From assembly GCF_900111095.1 (NCBI RefSeq), contig NZ_FOGB01000002.1:1-64000 (forward strand): 64,000 bases of DNA, given 5' to 3'. Below are positions 18,445 through 28,404 of the stretch, piece by piece (the first letter of the stretch is position 1; each line of letters opens with the position of its first letter). A program made the position numbers and the translations under genes. Under the pieces are notes generated by a model that made no database searches, had not been told where the DNA came from, and worked only from the letters and a program-made list of their open reading frames with translations. This DNA is from Amphritea atlantica. GTDB taxonomy: Bacteria > Pseudomonadota > Gammaproteobacteria > Pseudomonadales > Balneatricaceae.

Positions 18445-20721
18445 ATGAATATTGAGAACAGTTCCGTTATTCCTGATCTGGATTTTGATTCTCCGGCGGC
18501 CCGTCGGGGACGGAAATTCCGGGCCCTCAAAGACAAGGTTGCCACCGTTGGCATCGGTCTGGGGGGTGTCAGTGTCATCATCGCGATCCTTTTGATCTTT
18601 TTCTATCTACTCTATGAAGTCATTCCGATGTTTCGTGCGGCTGAAGCACAGCCGTGGCAACAGAACGGCCAGGTTGTCGAACCCTACGCCGTCCCCGGGA
18701 AGGGTAAAACCCTGTACATGGCGATGGAAGAGCAGGCAGAGATCGGTTTACGGGTTACTGACCGCGGCGAAATGCTGTTTTTCAGCACCACCAGCGGTGA
18801 GGTCATAGAGAGTATTCAGGCAGCCCTACCCGCCGATACCAGCATCACCAGTTTTGCACTGGTGTCCGAGAACAGCCACACCTTCGCTTTGGGACTGAGC
18901 AACGGTCAGGCGCTGGTCTTCAAACATGAATACAAGTCAACCTATCCTGATGGCAAGCGGGTGATTTTGCCCACCATCACCTACCCTCTGGGTAAGGACC
19001 CTATCAGTGTTGCCAACGTTGCACTCGCTCAACTGACCGTCAGCGGAAATGAAGGCAGCTATGCACTGATCGGGGGCAATGAGGGCAACCTGAAAGCGGT
19101 TTTTATCTCTCAGACAGAGAATATGTTTACCGGCGACGTTGAACTGGAGCAATCCACAACGTCACTACCGGACCTGGGCATCAAAATTAAGAAAATGCTG
19201 CTGATGCCGGACCTTGCCTGGTTATTTGTTGCCGGAGAGGGTGGCAAAATGGCGGTTGTCAGCCTGCGTAATCATGATGATCCGACCATCACTCAGGTGT
19301 TGAACGCCTCTTCCAGCAAGATCACCACCTTTGATCTGCTACTGGGTGGCAATGCAATCCTGCTGGGTAATGAAAAGGGCGAAGTCTCCGAGTGGTTTCT
19401 GGTACGTGATGAGCAGGGCTCCTGGCAGATGACTAAGATCCGCTCATTCGATACCGGCACTTCACCGGTGGTTGACCTGGCGATTGAACACCGTCGCAAA
19501 GGCTTTGCCACGATTGATACAGCCGGCGACCTGCGACTTTACAACACCACCGCCAATGTTAATGTGCTGGTGCAGAGAGTCGCTGATGCAAACGCTTCTA
19601 TGATCACCATGGCTCCGCGGGCCAATGCGCTGCTGATCGAAGAAAACGGCAAACTTAAACTCTGGCATATCGACAATGAGCATCCGGAAGTTTCCTGGAG
19701 CTCACTGTGGGGTAAAGTCTGGTACGAAGGTTACGATAAGCCTGAATATGTATGGCAGTCCTCTGCGGCCAACAACGACTTCGAACCCAAGTTCAGCCTG
19801 ATGCCACTGGCATTCGGTACCCTGAAAGCGGCGTTTTACGCCATGATCCTGGCAACACCGCTGGCGATCTGTGGCGCAATCTATACCGCCTACTTTATGG
19901 TGCCGTCACTGCGACGTAAGGTAAAACCCTTTATCGAACTGATGGAAGCGCTGCCAACCGTTATTCTGGGCTTCCTCGCAGGTCTCTGGCTGGCACCGTT
20001 TATGGAGGAAAATCTGCCGGGCATCTTTGTCACCCTGCTGATGTTACCTTTATCAATTCTCGCCTTCGCCTTCCTCTGGGCGCAGATGCCAAAACAGATC
20101 CGCTGGCTGGTACCCGATGGCTGGGATGCGCTGCTGCTGATCCCGGTTATCATCCTGGCCACCTGGTTCAGTATCGCCATCAGCCCATCACTGGAACTGG
20201 CGCTGTTTGACGGTAATATGCGCCACTGGCTGACTAACGACCTGGGGATCGCTTACGATCAGCGCAACGCAATGGTGATCGGTATCGCGATGGGCTTTGC
20301 CGTAATTCCTACCATCTTCTCAATCACTGAGGATGCGATCTTCGCCGTGCCAAAACATCTGAGTTACGGTTCACTGGCACTGGGCGCAACCCCGTGGCAA
20401 ACCCTCACCCGCGTTGTGATGCCAACCGCCAGCCCCGGTATCTTCTCTGCCGTTATGATCGGTATGGGTCGTGCGGTCGGCGAAACCATGATTGTTCTGA
20501 TGGCCACCGGTAATACACCGATTATGGATGCTAATATCTTTGAAGGGATGCGCACACTGGCAGCAAACATCGCCGTGGAGATGCCAGAGTCGGAGGTCGG
20601 CAGCACCCACTTCCGCATTCTGTTCCTGGCTGCCTTTGTGCTGTTTATGTTTACCTTTGTGGTAAACACCATGGCGGAAGTGATCCGTCAGCGGCTGCGT
20701 AACAAATATGGCTCCCTGTAA
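18445..20721 (+). CDS. pstC: Phosphate ABC transporter permease, long PstC type
   Basis: This is a membrane subunit of the high-affinity phosphate importer. At 758 residues it is more than twice the E. coli PstC (319). After the first membrane helix (about 34-60) comes a large region (about 65-445), probably periplasmic, made of beta-rich repeats such as DTSITSFALVSENSHTFALG and SKITTFDLLLGGN that look like a WD/beta-propeller. The permease core with six helices and the EAA loop (SYGSLALGATPWQTLTRVV) lies at about 455-755. Long PstC forms are known in Pseudomonas. The GTG/ATG region gives ATG at 18445. It is followed 26 bases later by pstA. Confidence 0.92.
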   Translation: MNIENSSVIPDLDFDSPAARRGRKFRALKDKVATVGIGLGGVSVIIAILLIFFYLLYEVIPMFRAAEAQPWQQNGQVVEPYAVPGKGKTLYMAMEEQAEIGLRVTDRGEMLFFSTTSGEVIESIQAALPADTSITSFALVSENSHTFALGLSNGQALVFKHEYKSTYPDGKRVILPTITYPLGKDPISVANVALAQLTVSGNEGSYALIGGNEGNLKAVFISQTENMFTGDVELEQSTTSLPDLGIKIKKMLLMPDLAWLFVAGEGGKMAVVSLRNHDDPTITQVLNASSSKITTFDLLLGGNAILLGNEKGEVSEWFLVRDEQGSWQMTKIRSFDTGTSPVVDLAIEHRRKGFATIDTAGDLRLYNTTANVNVLVQRVADANASMITMAPRANALLIEENGKLKLWHIDNEHPEVSWSSLWGKVWYEGYDKPEYVWQSSAANNDFEPKFSLMPLAFGTLKAAFYAMILATPLAICGAIYTAYFMVPSLRRKVKPFIELMEALPTVILGFLAGLWLAPFMEENLPGIFVTLLMLPLSILAFAFLWAQMPKQIRWLVPDGWDALLLIPVIILATWFSIAISPSLELALFDGNMRHWLTNDLGIAYDQRNAMVIGIAMGFAVIPTIFSITEDAIFAVPKHLSYGSLALGATPWQTLTRVVMPTASPGIFSAVMIGMGRAVGETMIVLMATGNTPIMDANIFEGMRTLAANIAVEMPESEVGSTHFRILFLAAFVLFMFTFVVNTMAEVIRQRLRNKYGSL

Positions 20722-20747
20722 CCTGGGTTGGTGAGGAAATAACAGAT

Positions 20748-22436
20748 ATGAACATCTCAGCAAAAGAGTGGTTTAAATCCGGTTCACCCTGGGTGTGGCT
20801 GAACGCCGGAGCCGTCGCTATCAGCATTATTATGGTTATCGGTCTGTTGGGACTGATCGCCGTACGCGGTCTGAGCCACTTCTGGCCTGCCGACATTGTG
20901 CAGGGCACCTACACCATCGATGGTCAGTCAAAAAAGGTCATTGGTGAGATTGTAGAAACCCATGAAGTACTGACCGAACAGCTGATTGAAGCGGGTATCA
21001 AAATACCAGATGACAATGAGTTTTCCATTCGTCACCTGCTGAAAATAGGCAACCGTGATGTCAACGGCACGGACTTTACCTGGGCACTGGAGCACTATTT
21101 CGAAGACCAGACCCGTCCGGTGATGCTGTTTACCGCTGAGCGCCGGGAGTGGGGGAATCTTTATGGATACCTGCGCTCACTCAAAGAGTCCGGTAAAGAG
21201 ATCAGTCATTACGATGGATATGAACAATCGCCGGAATATATGGCGATGTGGGACGAGTTGGACAAGCGTGTCGAGCGGGCTCTGCGGATTCATGAGGATA
21301 TCCTTAAAATTGAGAAGCATGAGATCGGTTCGATCAACTACGAGCTTGAGCGTCTGCGCCTGAAGGAGCGGGGCCTGCAACTGAAACATGTTGAAGACCC
21401 GGCCGCCTATGAAGCCATTAACCAGCGTCGTAAGCAGTTGGATGCCGATTATGAAGGCCTGCAGCAGCGCCTGCTGGACCTGTATACCGAGATCAACCGG
21501 GATTCTCTGACCGCAGAAGTCGCTGGCGGCCAGATTGTTGAAGTACAGCTGGCCAAGATTGTGCGCATTTTCCGTCCCAACGCGATGGGAATCGGGCAAA
21601 AAATGGTCCACTACGCTGAGAAGCTCTGGGAGTTTGTCAGTGATGAGCCCCGTGAAGCGAATACCGAAGGGGGTATATTCCCGGCGATCTTCGGTACCGT
21701 TATGATGGTTCTGCTGATGTCGCTGCTGGTAACACCATTTGGCGTAATCGCTGCGGTCTATCTGCGGGAATACGCCAAACAGGGGTTTATCACCCGCCTG
21801 ATCCGCATCGCGGTGAACAATCTGGCGGGGGTCCCATCGATCGTTTATGGTGTATTCGGTCTGGGCTTCTTTGTCTACTTCCTGGGGGGTAACATCGATG
21901 ACCTGTTCTTCCAGGCGGCAAAACCAGCACCAACATTTGGTACCCCGGGCCTGATGTGGGCTTCCCTGACCCTCGCCCTGCTGACAGTTCCGGTGGTGAT
22001 TGTTGCCACTGAGGAGGGTCTGAGCCGGATTCCCCGGGCGGTTCGTGAAGGCAGCCTGGCACTGGGAGCCACCAAGTTTGAAACCCTGATGAAGGTGGTT
22101 CTGCCAATGGCAAGCCCGGCAATGATGACCGGTGTTATACTGGCAATAGCCCGTGCCGCCGGTGAGGTTGCACCACTGATGCTGGTGGGTGTGGTAAAAC
22201 TGGCCCCCAGCCTGCCTCTGGATGGGAACTATCCGTTCATCCATCTGGATCAGAAGTTTATGCACCTGGGCTTCCACATCTACGATGTGGGCTTCCAGAG
22301 CCCGAACGTTGAAGCAGCACGGCCGCTGGTCTATGCCACCGCCCTGCTACTGGTTCTGGTTATCGCACTGCTGAATATGTCTGCTATTGCGATCCGCAAC
22401 CACTTACGTGAAAAATACAAAGCGCTTGAGATGTAA
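20748..22436 (+). CDS. pstA: Phosphate ABC transporter permease, long PstA type
   Basis: This is the second permease of the phosphate importer. At 562 residues it is longer than E. coli PstA (296). Between the first membrane helix (about 20-42) and the permease core (about 310-555) lies an insert of about 250 residues, rich in charged helices and coiled-coil-like (SINYELERLRLKERGLQLKH). This insert is probably periplasmic. The core carries the EAA loop REGSLALGATKFETLMKVVL. Both PstC and PstA are enlarged, so the two extracytoplasmic domains may work together. Confidence 0.92.
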   Translation: MNISAKEWFKSGSPWVWLNAGAVAISIIMVIGLLGLIAVRGLSHFWPADIVQGTYTIDGQSKKVIGEIVETHEVLTEQLIEAGIKIPDDNEFSIRHLLKIGNRDVNGTDFTWALEHYFEDQTRPVMLFTAERREWGNLYGYLRSLKESGKEISHYDGYEQSPEYMAMWDELDKRVERALRIHEDILKIEKHEIGSINYELERLRLKERGLQLKHVEDPAAYEAINQRRKQLDADYEGLQQRLLDLYTEINRDSLTAEVAGGQIVEVQLAKIVRIFRPNAMGIGQKMVHYAEKLWEFVSDEPREANTEGGIFPAIFGTVMMVLLMSLLVTPFGVIAAVYLREYAKQGFITRLIRIAVNNLAGVPSIVYGVFGLGFFVYFLGGNIDDLFFQAAKPAPTFGTPGLMWASLTLALLTVPVVIVATEEGLSRIPRAVREGSLALGATKFETLMKVVLPMASPAMMTGVILAIARAAGEVAPLMLVGVVKLAPSLPLDGNYPFIHLDQKFMHLGFHIYDVGFQSPNVEAARPLVYATALLLVLVIALLNMSAIAIRNHLREKYKALEM

Positions 22437-22457
22437 GCGGAACTTTAGATAGGTTTA

Positions 22458-23294
22458 ATGATGACTATGGAAGCTAAAACCCATTCAATCGATATTTCCG
22501 CGCTGCAGCGCCAGAATCAAAGCCTGCGCCTGGAAGATGAAACCATTGCTCTGACAGTACGCGATCTCGAGCTGTACTATGGCGAGAAGCGTGCTCTGCA
22601 TGGCATTAACATGGATATTCCGCAAAACCGGGTAACGGCGTTTATCGGTCCATCAGGTTGCGGTAAATCAACACTGTTACGCTGCTTCAACCGGATGAAC
22701 GATCTGGTGGACAGCTGCCGTATTGAGGGACAGATGAGTCTCTACGGCAACAATATTTATGAGCGCGGTGTCGATGTAGCCGACCTGCGCCGACGGGTCG
22801 GCATGGTGTTTCAAAAACCCAATCCATTCCCAAAAAGTATCTACGAAAACGTTGCCTACGGCCTGCGTATTCAGGGGATCAATAAAAAGCGTACTATCGA
22901 CGAAACCGTTGAGTGGGCTCTGAAATCTGCTGCGCTCTGGGATGAGGTCAAAGATCGTCTGCACGAAAGTGCACTCGGTATGTCCGGCGGACAGCAGCAA
23001 CGTCTGGTTATCGCCCGGACCATCGCCGTCAAACCTGAAGTGTTACTGCTGGATGAGCCAGCATCAGCACTTGATCCGATCTCAACCCTGAAGATCGAAG
23101 AGCTGATCAATGAACTGAAAAAAGATTTCACCATCGTAATCGTAACCCACAATATGCAGCAGGCTGCCCGGGTATCTGATTACACTGCATTTATGTATAT
23201 GGGTGATCTGATCGAGTTTGGTGTAACAGACCACCTGTTCACCAACCCCGCGAAAAAACAAACAGAAGATTATATTACCGGTCGTTACGGTTAA
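22458..23294 (+). CDS. pstB: Phosphate ABC transporter ATP-binding protein
   Basis: This is the ATPase subunit that powers phosphate import. The 278-residue protein has Walker [11 protein letters not shown]-loop [12 protein letters not shown], the signature MSGGQQQR, Walker [13 protein letters not shown] and the switch VTHN. An N-terminal extension of about 30 residues precedes the usual start, and a second in-frame ATG lies three codons downstream. It is followed after 16 bases by phoU. Confidence 0.97.
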   Translation: MMTMEAKTHSIDISALQRQNQSLRLEDETIALTVRDLELYYGEKRALHGINMDIPQNRVTAFIGPSGCGKSTLLRCFNRMNDLVDSCRIEGQMSLYGNNIYERGVDVADLRRRVGMVFQKPNPFPKSIYENVAYGLRIQGINKKRTIDETVEWALKSAALWDEVKDRLHESALGMSGGQQQRLVIARTIAVKPEVLLLDEPASALDPISTLKIEELINELKKDFTIVIVTHNMQQAARVSDYTAFMYMGDLIEFGVTDHLFTNPAKKQTEDYITGRYG

Positions 23295-23310
23295 TTAGGG
23301 GAGAACGATA

Positions 23311-24045
23311 GTGAGTTACGAACAGGACCGTCATAGCAATCACATCTCCCAGAGCTTCAATGAAGAGCTGGAGCAGATCCGTACCGAATTGCTAACCATG
23401 GGAGGCCTCGTTGAGCGCCAGCTGAGTGATGCCGTTGAGGCGCTGGTGGCCGGAGATACCGAGAAGGCAGAACAGGCGCGCAAGAGCGACCAGGCGATCA
23501 ATGATATGGAGATGATGATCGATGAGCAGTGCACACTGATCATCGCCCGTCGTCAGCCCGCCGCAGCTGACCTGCGCCTGATAATCTCTGTCAGTAAAGC
23601 GACCAGCGATCTTGAGCGAATCGGCGATGAGACCAGCCGGATCTGCCGCTACGCAATAGAACTGGCCAATGATGGCAAAAACGTCCGGGGTTATCAGGAG
23701 GTTCGTCACATTGGTAATCTGGTGCGCGATATGCTGCAAAACTGTCTGACAGCGTTTGCCCGTAGCGATGCAGAGATGGCCTATAAGGTGGCCAAACAGG
23801 ACAAAGAGGTCGATTCAGAATACCGCACCGCAATGCGTTCCCTGATGACCTATATGATGGAAGATCCGCGCTATATCACCAGCATTATGAATGTTATGTG
23901 GATTCTGCGCGGTCTGGAGCGGATCGGTGATCATGCCCGCAATATGGCAGAACACCTGATCTATCTGGTCAGTGGTACCGACGTTCGCCATAGCAGTCTG
24001 AAAGATATTAAACGCACCGTACGCGAAGTTGAGCAGAAAAAATAA
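23311..24045 (+). CDS. phoU: Phosphate signalling protein PhoU
   Basis: It links the Pst transporter to PhoR and keeps the Pho regulon off when phosphate is plentiful. The 244-residue all-helical protein has two PhoU repeats, each with the metal-binding E/DxxxD pattern (ERIGDETSRICRYAIEL and ERIGDHARNMAEHLIYL). The start is GTG at 23311 after GGGGAGAACGATA. It is the last gene of the pst operon, followed by a terminator. Confidence 0.96.
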   Translation: MSYEQDRHSNHISQSFNEELEQIRTELLTMGGLVERQLSDAVEALVAGDTEKAEQARKSDQAINDMEMMIDEQCTLIIARRQPAAADLRLIISVSKATSDLERIGDETSRICRYAIELANDGKNVRGYQEVRHIGNLVRDMLQNCLTAFARSDAEMAYKVAKQDKEVDSEYRTAMRSLMTYMMEDPRYITSIMNVMWILRGLERIGDHARNMAEHLIYLVSGTDVRHSSLKDIKRTVREVEQKK

Positions 24046-24071
24046 TCTGCTGACTACGACGGACAGATACT

Positions 24072-24098
24072 AAAAAGGCAGCGAAAAGCTGCCTTTTT
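24072..24098. terminator. Bidirectional terminator after phoU
   Basis: The stem is AAAAAGGCAGC (24072-24082) and GCTGCCTTTTT (24088-24098) with loop GAAAA. It ends the pst operon and also serves the convergent small gene at 24107. Confidence 0.88.
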
Positions 24099-24106
24099 AA
24101 TACACC

Positions 24107-24400
24107 TCAGATACCGGTTTCAGAAATGCGCAGGGCGATCTTCCCGCCACTGATCGGCTGGGCAGTCAGCTCCAGATCGTGGGCCTGATATCTCCCGGCA
24201 TTCTTCAATTCAAACATCACCTCTTCGGGGAGGTTACCGCCACTCCATCCGGGCGCAATCCGCTTCATCGAGAGCAGAAATACCGCATCAAGATCCCACA
24301 GGTCACCCTTCATATCGCACACCGCTTCACCCGCTTTACGCGGTTTTTTACTCCGAGTCCCCAGCCCTCCCTGGGGTTGCCTCTTTGAATCTACTGACAC
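24107..24400 (-). CDS. Hypothetical protein, 97 residues
   Basis: I do not recognise the family. The product starts at a GTG (24398-24400) after GGAAGC. It has a basic N-terminus (RSKKPRKAGE) and then a compact beta-rich body (AVFLLSMKRIAPGWSGGNLPEE, MFELKNAGRY, GKIALRISETGI). There is no signal peptide and no membrane helix. It shares a terminator with phoU and stands alone. The body is regular enough to be a real protein. Confidence 0.6.
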   Translation of the reverse strand: MSVDSKRQPQGGLGTRSKKPRKAGEAVCDMKGDLWDLDAVFLLSMKRIAPGWSGGNLPEEVMFELKNAGRYQAHDLELTAQPISGGKIALRISETGI

Positions 24401-24641
24401 GCTTCCACCCTGTATCTATTACATTTAATTCTGCGTACCACTCAGCCCGCCAGCAAAAAGACAGCACGAACTGTTCCAGTTCGAGCGCTACAGATCAATC
24501 TTATCGCAATTAAAACAGCGGTTGTACTACGTATTTGATGATTTACAAGAAAACTGACGAAGATCGTTCAGATTCAGACGGTTACTGCCGATAGCTAATT
24601 GACTCAAATGGAAGTCAGAAAAATTATAACGGGAAGCCCTG

Positions 24642-26156
24642 ATGGCTGAATATATCGTTCATGGTGATATCAATTGCCCTTTCAGCTATGCATTACACGA
24701 AATGCTATGCTCTCAGAACCTGATGCACAGGGTGGACTGGCGCATGGTGGAACATGACGCTATCGCCAGTTCATATCAGGACAGCGCAGAAAATATGGCC
24801 GAACTGGCCAATGATATATTCACTATTCGGCACCGGGCGCCGGATATCACCATCTCCCTGCCCCAAACACTGGGGAACAGTCTGTTCCCTTCCCTCTGCA
24901 TTACCGCTGTGCAACTAAAGCACCCCGACCGGGCCACCACCTTTCTGCGCAGCCTGTACCGGGCACTCTGGATCAAAGGCAAAGATATATCATCGCCTGC
25001 CGTTATTTATGATTGTCTTGAAGAGGCAGGCCTGCCCATCGAGCTGGATATCGATGGCCTCTGTGAAGAGACGTTGCTATATCAGCAAAACGAGTGGGAA
25101 GCCCACAACCCCGGCTTGCAAACCCCCACGATACAGGCCCAGGACGGGCGCCGCCTGGCGGGCTTGCTGGATCAGAAATCGGTACTCGACTTTCTCCGGG
25201 GGGCGGAGATAAATCAGGAGCTTAGCAGCCGCTCCCGGCAACAGAATCAGATGACGATAGCCATTTACGGCGATGAAAAAATTACAGAGCTGTGGGGCGT
25301 GCTTGCAACACTGCGGGATGACAGCAACCTTCTGCTGCCACAGTCGATGCAGGCACTCCACGACATGCTGTTATCACAGGAGCGCTGCCCCGACCTGATA
25401 TTACTGAATAATACCGGACAACAGCGGGACCTTAATGATCTTTGCCGCGCCATATCCCACCAGGTCCGAGAGCAGAGGGTCCCCATCGCCGTGATCGGTC
25501 CTCCCATCAGTGACGCCGAGGAGGTCGAACTCTACGAGCTGGGCATCGCCGATTATCTCATACAGACGCGGGCCCCTGATATTATCCGGGCACGCATTAA
25601 CCTGCTGCTACAACTTAAAAGTGCCCACGATATGCTCTCCCGGGCCGCCAGTATCGACGCACTTACGCAGGTGTACAATCGGCGGGAGTTTGAACGATAC
25701 TTTGAAACCGAATGGCGCAGAGGCCAGCGATCCCGGCAACCCATATCGGTCATTCTGCTTGATATCGATCACTTTAAAGCATTTAACGACAACTATGGCC
25801 ATCTCCAGGGTGATCACTGTTTACAGCAGATAGCCAGTACTATCCAGGCGTCGGCCCGCCGGGCACAGGATCTGGTGTGCCGTTATGGGGGCGAGGAGTT
25901 CGTGATCCTGCTGCCAGAAACCAATCAGGAGGGCGCGAGCGTACTGGCAGAGCAGATACGCCAGAACATTGTCGCGTTAAATATCCCCCACGCGGCTGCT
26001 TTTGCTCATCAGCCGGTCTCCGCCAGCCTGGGGATAGCCACCGCACTGCCAGCAAACCGGGACCTGTCTCCCAGGCAGTTGCTCCAGGACGCCGATAGCG
26101 CCCTCTATAAAGCCAAGCATAACGGCCGCAACCGGGTCGAACGATTGACCTCTTAA
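24642..26156 (+). CDS. DsbA-like/receiver-like/GGDEF fusion, probable diguanylate cyclase
   Basis: It is predicted to make cyclic di-GMP in the cytosol. The 504 residues fall in three parts. Residues 1-200 look like a DsbA/HCCA-isomerase type thioredoxin fold: the first strand and loop GDINCPFSYALHE put a single Cys in a CPFS motif at 12-15, and QTPTIQAQDG resembles the cis-proline loop. Residues about 210-330 resemble a degenerate response-regulator receiver (PDLILLNNTG, VPIAVIGPPIS, ADYLIQTRAPD). Residues about 335-500 are a GGDEF domain with GGEEF at 416-420 and an RxxD inhibitory site (RAQD, 407-410). There is no signal peptide. The redox or ligand input is unknown. Confidence 0.82.
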   Translation: MAEYIVHGDINCPFSYALHEMLCSQNLMHRVDWRMVEHDAIASSYQDSAENMAELANDIFTIRHRAPDITISLPQTLGNSLFPSLCITAVQLKHPDRATTFLRSLYRALWIKGKDISSPAVIYDCLEEAGLPIELDIDGLCEETLLYQQNEWEAHNPGLQTPTIQAQDGRRLAGLLDQKSVLDFLRGAEINQELSSRSRQQNQMTIAIYGDEKITELWGVLATLRDDSNLLLPQSMQALHDMLLSQERCPDLILLNNTGQQRDLNDLCRAISHQVREQRVPIAVIGPPISDAEEVELYELGIADYLIQTRAPDIIRARINLLLQLKSAHDMLSRAASIDALTQVYNRREFERYFETEWRRGQRSRQPISVILLDIDHFKAFNDNYGHLQGDHCLQQIASTIQASARRAQDLVCRYGGEEFVILLPETNQEGASVLAEQIRQNIVALNIPHAAAFAHQPVSASLGIATALPANRDLSPRQLLQDADSALYKAKHNGRNRVERLTS

Positions 26157-26184
26157 GCGCCCCATTACGGCGTTTAAATCCTGC

Positions 26185-26760
26185 TTAGCAGTAATCCGCA
26201 AAGGGAGGAAAGCGCCTGATCAGCCCCTCCCGTCCCAATTCTCGTAATAACTTAATATTTCGCTCCGGTATCTGCTCCGGGTTGGCATAGTGGGTCAACG
26301 CACGCCCCATCTCCGCTTCCCTGATGATGTGAAAGGCGGGCCAGGGGGAGCGGTTGCTCCAATGGCTCAGGTCGTCTTCAGGAACCCCTTCAAAGCGATA
26401 TGCCGGGTGGAAGCTGGCCAGTTGCAGCACTCCCTCCAGTCCGGCCTGCTCCAGCAACTCTTCAAACAGGCGCAGGTGATCCAGATAGTCGTAAAAGTCC
26501 TGCAGCCCGTCGGGCACAATAAACAGCGTTGTCGACACCGTCTTCTCGTCAGCTGCCAGAAGCAACTCAATCTCAGCCAGAAACGCCGCCACCAGTGACT
26601 CCCCCTCCTGAGCGGTGGTCACCGCATAACGCAGGGTGTTATCTCTCACCACCGGTGCAGCAAACGGACACAGGTTTAACCCAACAACCATCGTTTCTAC
26701 CCACTCCCGGGTGATCTTTTCTACCTCAGCGGGCGAATAGCCCCGCAGTGCTTCAGTCAT
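26185..26760 (-). CDS. DUF1415 family protein
   Basis: This 191-residue soluble protein of unknown function is of the type widespread in gammaproteobacteria. Recognisable segments are EWVETMVVGLNLCPFAAPV, TLFIVPDGLQDFYDYLDHL, LASFHPAYRFEGVPEDDLSHW and NRSPWPAFHIIREAEM. The single Cys and the HPAYRF segment are conserved in the family as I recall it. It is divergent from ubiC. Confidence 0.8.
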   Translation of the reverse strand: MTEALRGYSPAEVEKITREWVETMVVGLNLCPFAAPVVRDNTLRYAVTTAQEGESLVAAFLAEIELLLAADEKTVSTTLFIVPDGLQDFYDYLDHLRLFEELLEQAGLEGVLQLASFHPAYRFEGVPEDDLSHWSNRSPWPAFHIIREAEMGRALTHYANPEQIPERNIKLLRELGREGLIRRFPPFADYC

Positions 26761-26850
26761 AACCTTTACCCTATTCTGAACGGTGCGAAACCGATACTTT
26801 TCACCTCAGCTAGGGTACTATACGGCCAGTTTTTTTGCCGAGAATTTATT

Positions 26851-27393
26851 GTGCCTGTCGCTCTGAGTCAGAACCGTTTTAATACCCGCTGGTATACCCT
26901 GAAACGCCCTGCAACTACTGATGCGCCACTGATCTGGCGCAGATGGCTGCTCGACCGGGGATCGTTAACGCAACATCTTGTACAGGCCAGTCAGGGTCAG
27001 TTCAGAGTCGAGGTTGTGCGCCAACTGTGGGGCCGCCCAAGCCGTTCAGAAGCCCGGGCTCTGAATATTGATCCGCGGCAAAGAGTGCTGATACGGGAGG
27101 TCCGGTTACTCGGCCATAACCAGCCCTGGGTCTTCGCCCGCACCATCATTCCCGCTTCAACGCTGACCGGCAAGCAACGAAAACTGAAAGGACTGGGGTG
27201 CCGATCACTGGGTAGTGTTCTGTTCCGCGACCCAACCATGAAACGGGGCCCCTTGCAGATCAGTCGTCTGACACTGAACTGCGGCGATACAGCCTGGGCC
27301 CGACGCTCACTGTTCTACCTGGCGAATAAACCACTCCTGGTAACCGAGGTTTTCCTGCCAGCCCTGCAACAGGTACACTACGGCAATAAATAA
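26851..27393 (+). CDS. ubiC: Chorismate pyruvate-lyase
   Basis: It converts chorismate to 4-hydroxybenzoate, the first committed step of ubiquinone synthesis. The 180-residue protein starts at GTG (26851). Family marks are the segment [20 protein letters not shown], the motif [18 protein letters not shown] with the ligand-binding Arg, and [11 protein letters not shown]. It is followed after 16 bases by ubiA, which uses its product. Confidence 0.93.
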   Translation: MPVALSQNRFNTRWYTLKRPATTDAPLIWRRWLLDRGSLTQHLVQASQGQFRVEVVRQLWGRPSRSEARALNIDPRQRVLIREVRLLGHNQPWVFARTIIPASTLTGKQRKLKGLGCRSLGSVLFRDPTMKRGPLQISRLTLNCGDTAWARRSLFYLANKPLLVTEVFLPALQQVHYGNK

Positions 27394-27409
27394 ATTCGGA
27401 TTGATCACT

Positions 27410-28300
27410 ATGCAATTGGGTACACAGATAATCAGCCCGGCCTGGCAGCAAAAACTTAAAGCCTGTGGCGAGCTGATGCGGGTCAGTAAACCGATCGGCA
27501 CCTACCTGCTGCTCTGGCCAGCGCTATGGTCGCTGTGGATTGCCGCAGCAGGGATTCCGTCGGCCAGTTTACTCATTATCTTTGTGTTGGGAACCTTCCT
27601 GATGCGCTCAGCCGGGTGCGTTATTAACGATTTTGCGGATCGTAAGATCGATGGTCATGTCAAACGGACCGCTCAACGCCCCCTGCCATCCGGGAGAATA
27701 TCCTCTCAGGAAACGCTGATACTGTTTGCCGCACTGTTGGCAGCCTCATTTGTACTGGTACTGTTTACCAATCAACTGACGGTCTGGCTGTCCATCGTTG
27801 CGGTGGCACTGGCATCCTCCTATCCCTTTATGAAGCGCTATACCCATCTGCCTCAGGTAGTCCTCGGCATGGCATTTTCCTGGGCGATACCGATGGCGTT
27901 CAGTGCGACGCTGAATGAGGTGCCAAAAATCGCCTGGCTGATCTATATCGCCGCCATTCTCTGGATCATTACCTATGACACCATGTATGCGATGGTCGAC
28001 CGGGACGATGATATCCGTATCGGCGTGAAATCCACCGCCGTGCTGTTTGGCGACATGGATAAAGCGATTATCGGATTGCTGCAACTGCTGACACTGGCAA
28101 TTTTTATCATGCTGGGTATCAACCTGAACCTGTCGTTCTGGTTCTATCTGGGTCTGATGGGAATGGGCGGATTTTTTGTCTACCAGCAATACCTGATCAG
28201 AGAGCGTCAGCGGGAGGCATGCTTCACTGCTTTTCTGAACAACAATTACGCGGGAATGTCGGTTTTTATCGGCTTATTTCTCCACTATCTGACAACTTGA
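27410..28300 (+). CDS. ubiA: 4-hydroxybenzoate octaprenyltransferase
   Basis: This membrane prenyltransferase attaches the polyprenyl tail to 4-hydroxybenzoate. The ATG at 27410 is taken as the start; an in-frame TTG three codons earlier is an alternative. The 296-residue protein has about eight membrane helices and both aspartate-rich motifs: [15 protein letters not shown] and [13 protein letters not shown]. The operon ubiC-ubiA is followed by phoB-phoR, as in Pseudomonas. Confidence 0.95.
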   Translation: MQLGTQIISPAWQQKLKACGELMRVSKPIGTYLLLWPALWSLWIAAAGIPSASLLIIFVLGTFLMRSAGCVINDFADRKIDGHVKRTAQRPLPSGRISSQETLILFAALLAASFVLVLFTNQLTVWLSIVAVALASSYPFMKRYTHLPQVVLGMAFSWAIPMAFSATLNEVPKIAWLIYIAAILWIITYDTMYAMVDRDDDIRIGVKSTAVLFGDMDKAIIGLLQLLTLAIFIMLGINLNLSFWFYLGLMGMGGFFVYQQYLIRERQREACFTAFLNNNYAGMSVFIGLFLHYLTT

Positions 28301-28325
28301 TGACAAATAGCCCGACAGAGGATAC

Positions 28326-28362
28326 TTTGTCATATTTCTGTAACAGTTTCATAATCTAATAT
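28326..28362 (+). promoter_or_regulatory. Pho box and promoter of phoBR
   Basis: The repeats TTGTCAT (28327-28333) and CTGTAAC (28338-28344), with an 11-base period, fit the PhoB site. A TAATAT -10 candidate lies at 28357-28362, about 12 bases after the site. This predicts autoregulation of phoBR, matching the two sites found upstream of pstS and pstC. Confidence 0.82.
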
Positions 28363-28404
28363 GACCGTCCTAATACATAGAATGAATAGATGAGGTGATT
28401 GGTC

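Noticed and set aside
21177-22277. Long minus-strand frame (366 codons) inside pstA
   Set aside because: It is antisense to a clear PstA, rich in His, Gln and Cys, and has no recognisable domain; it results from codon bias on the coding strand.
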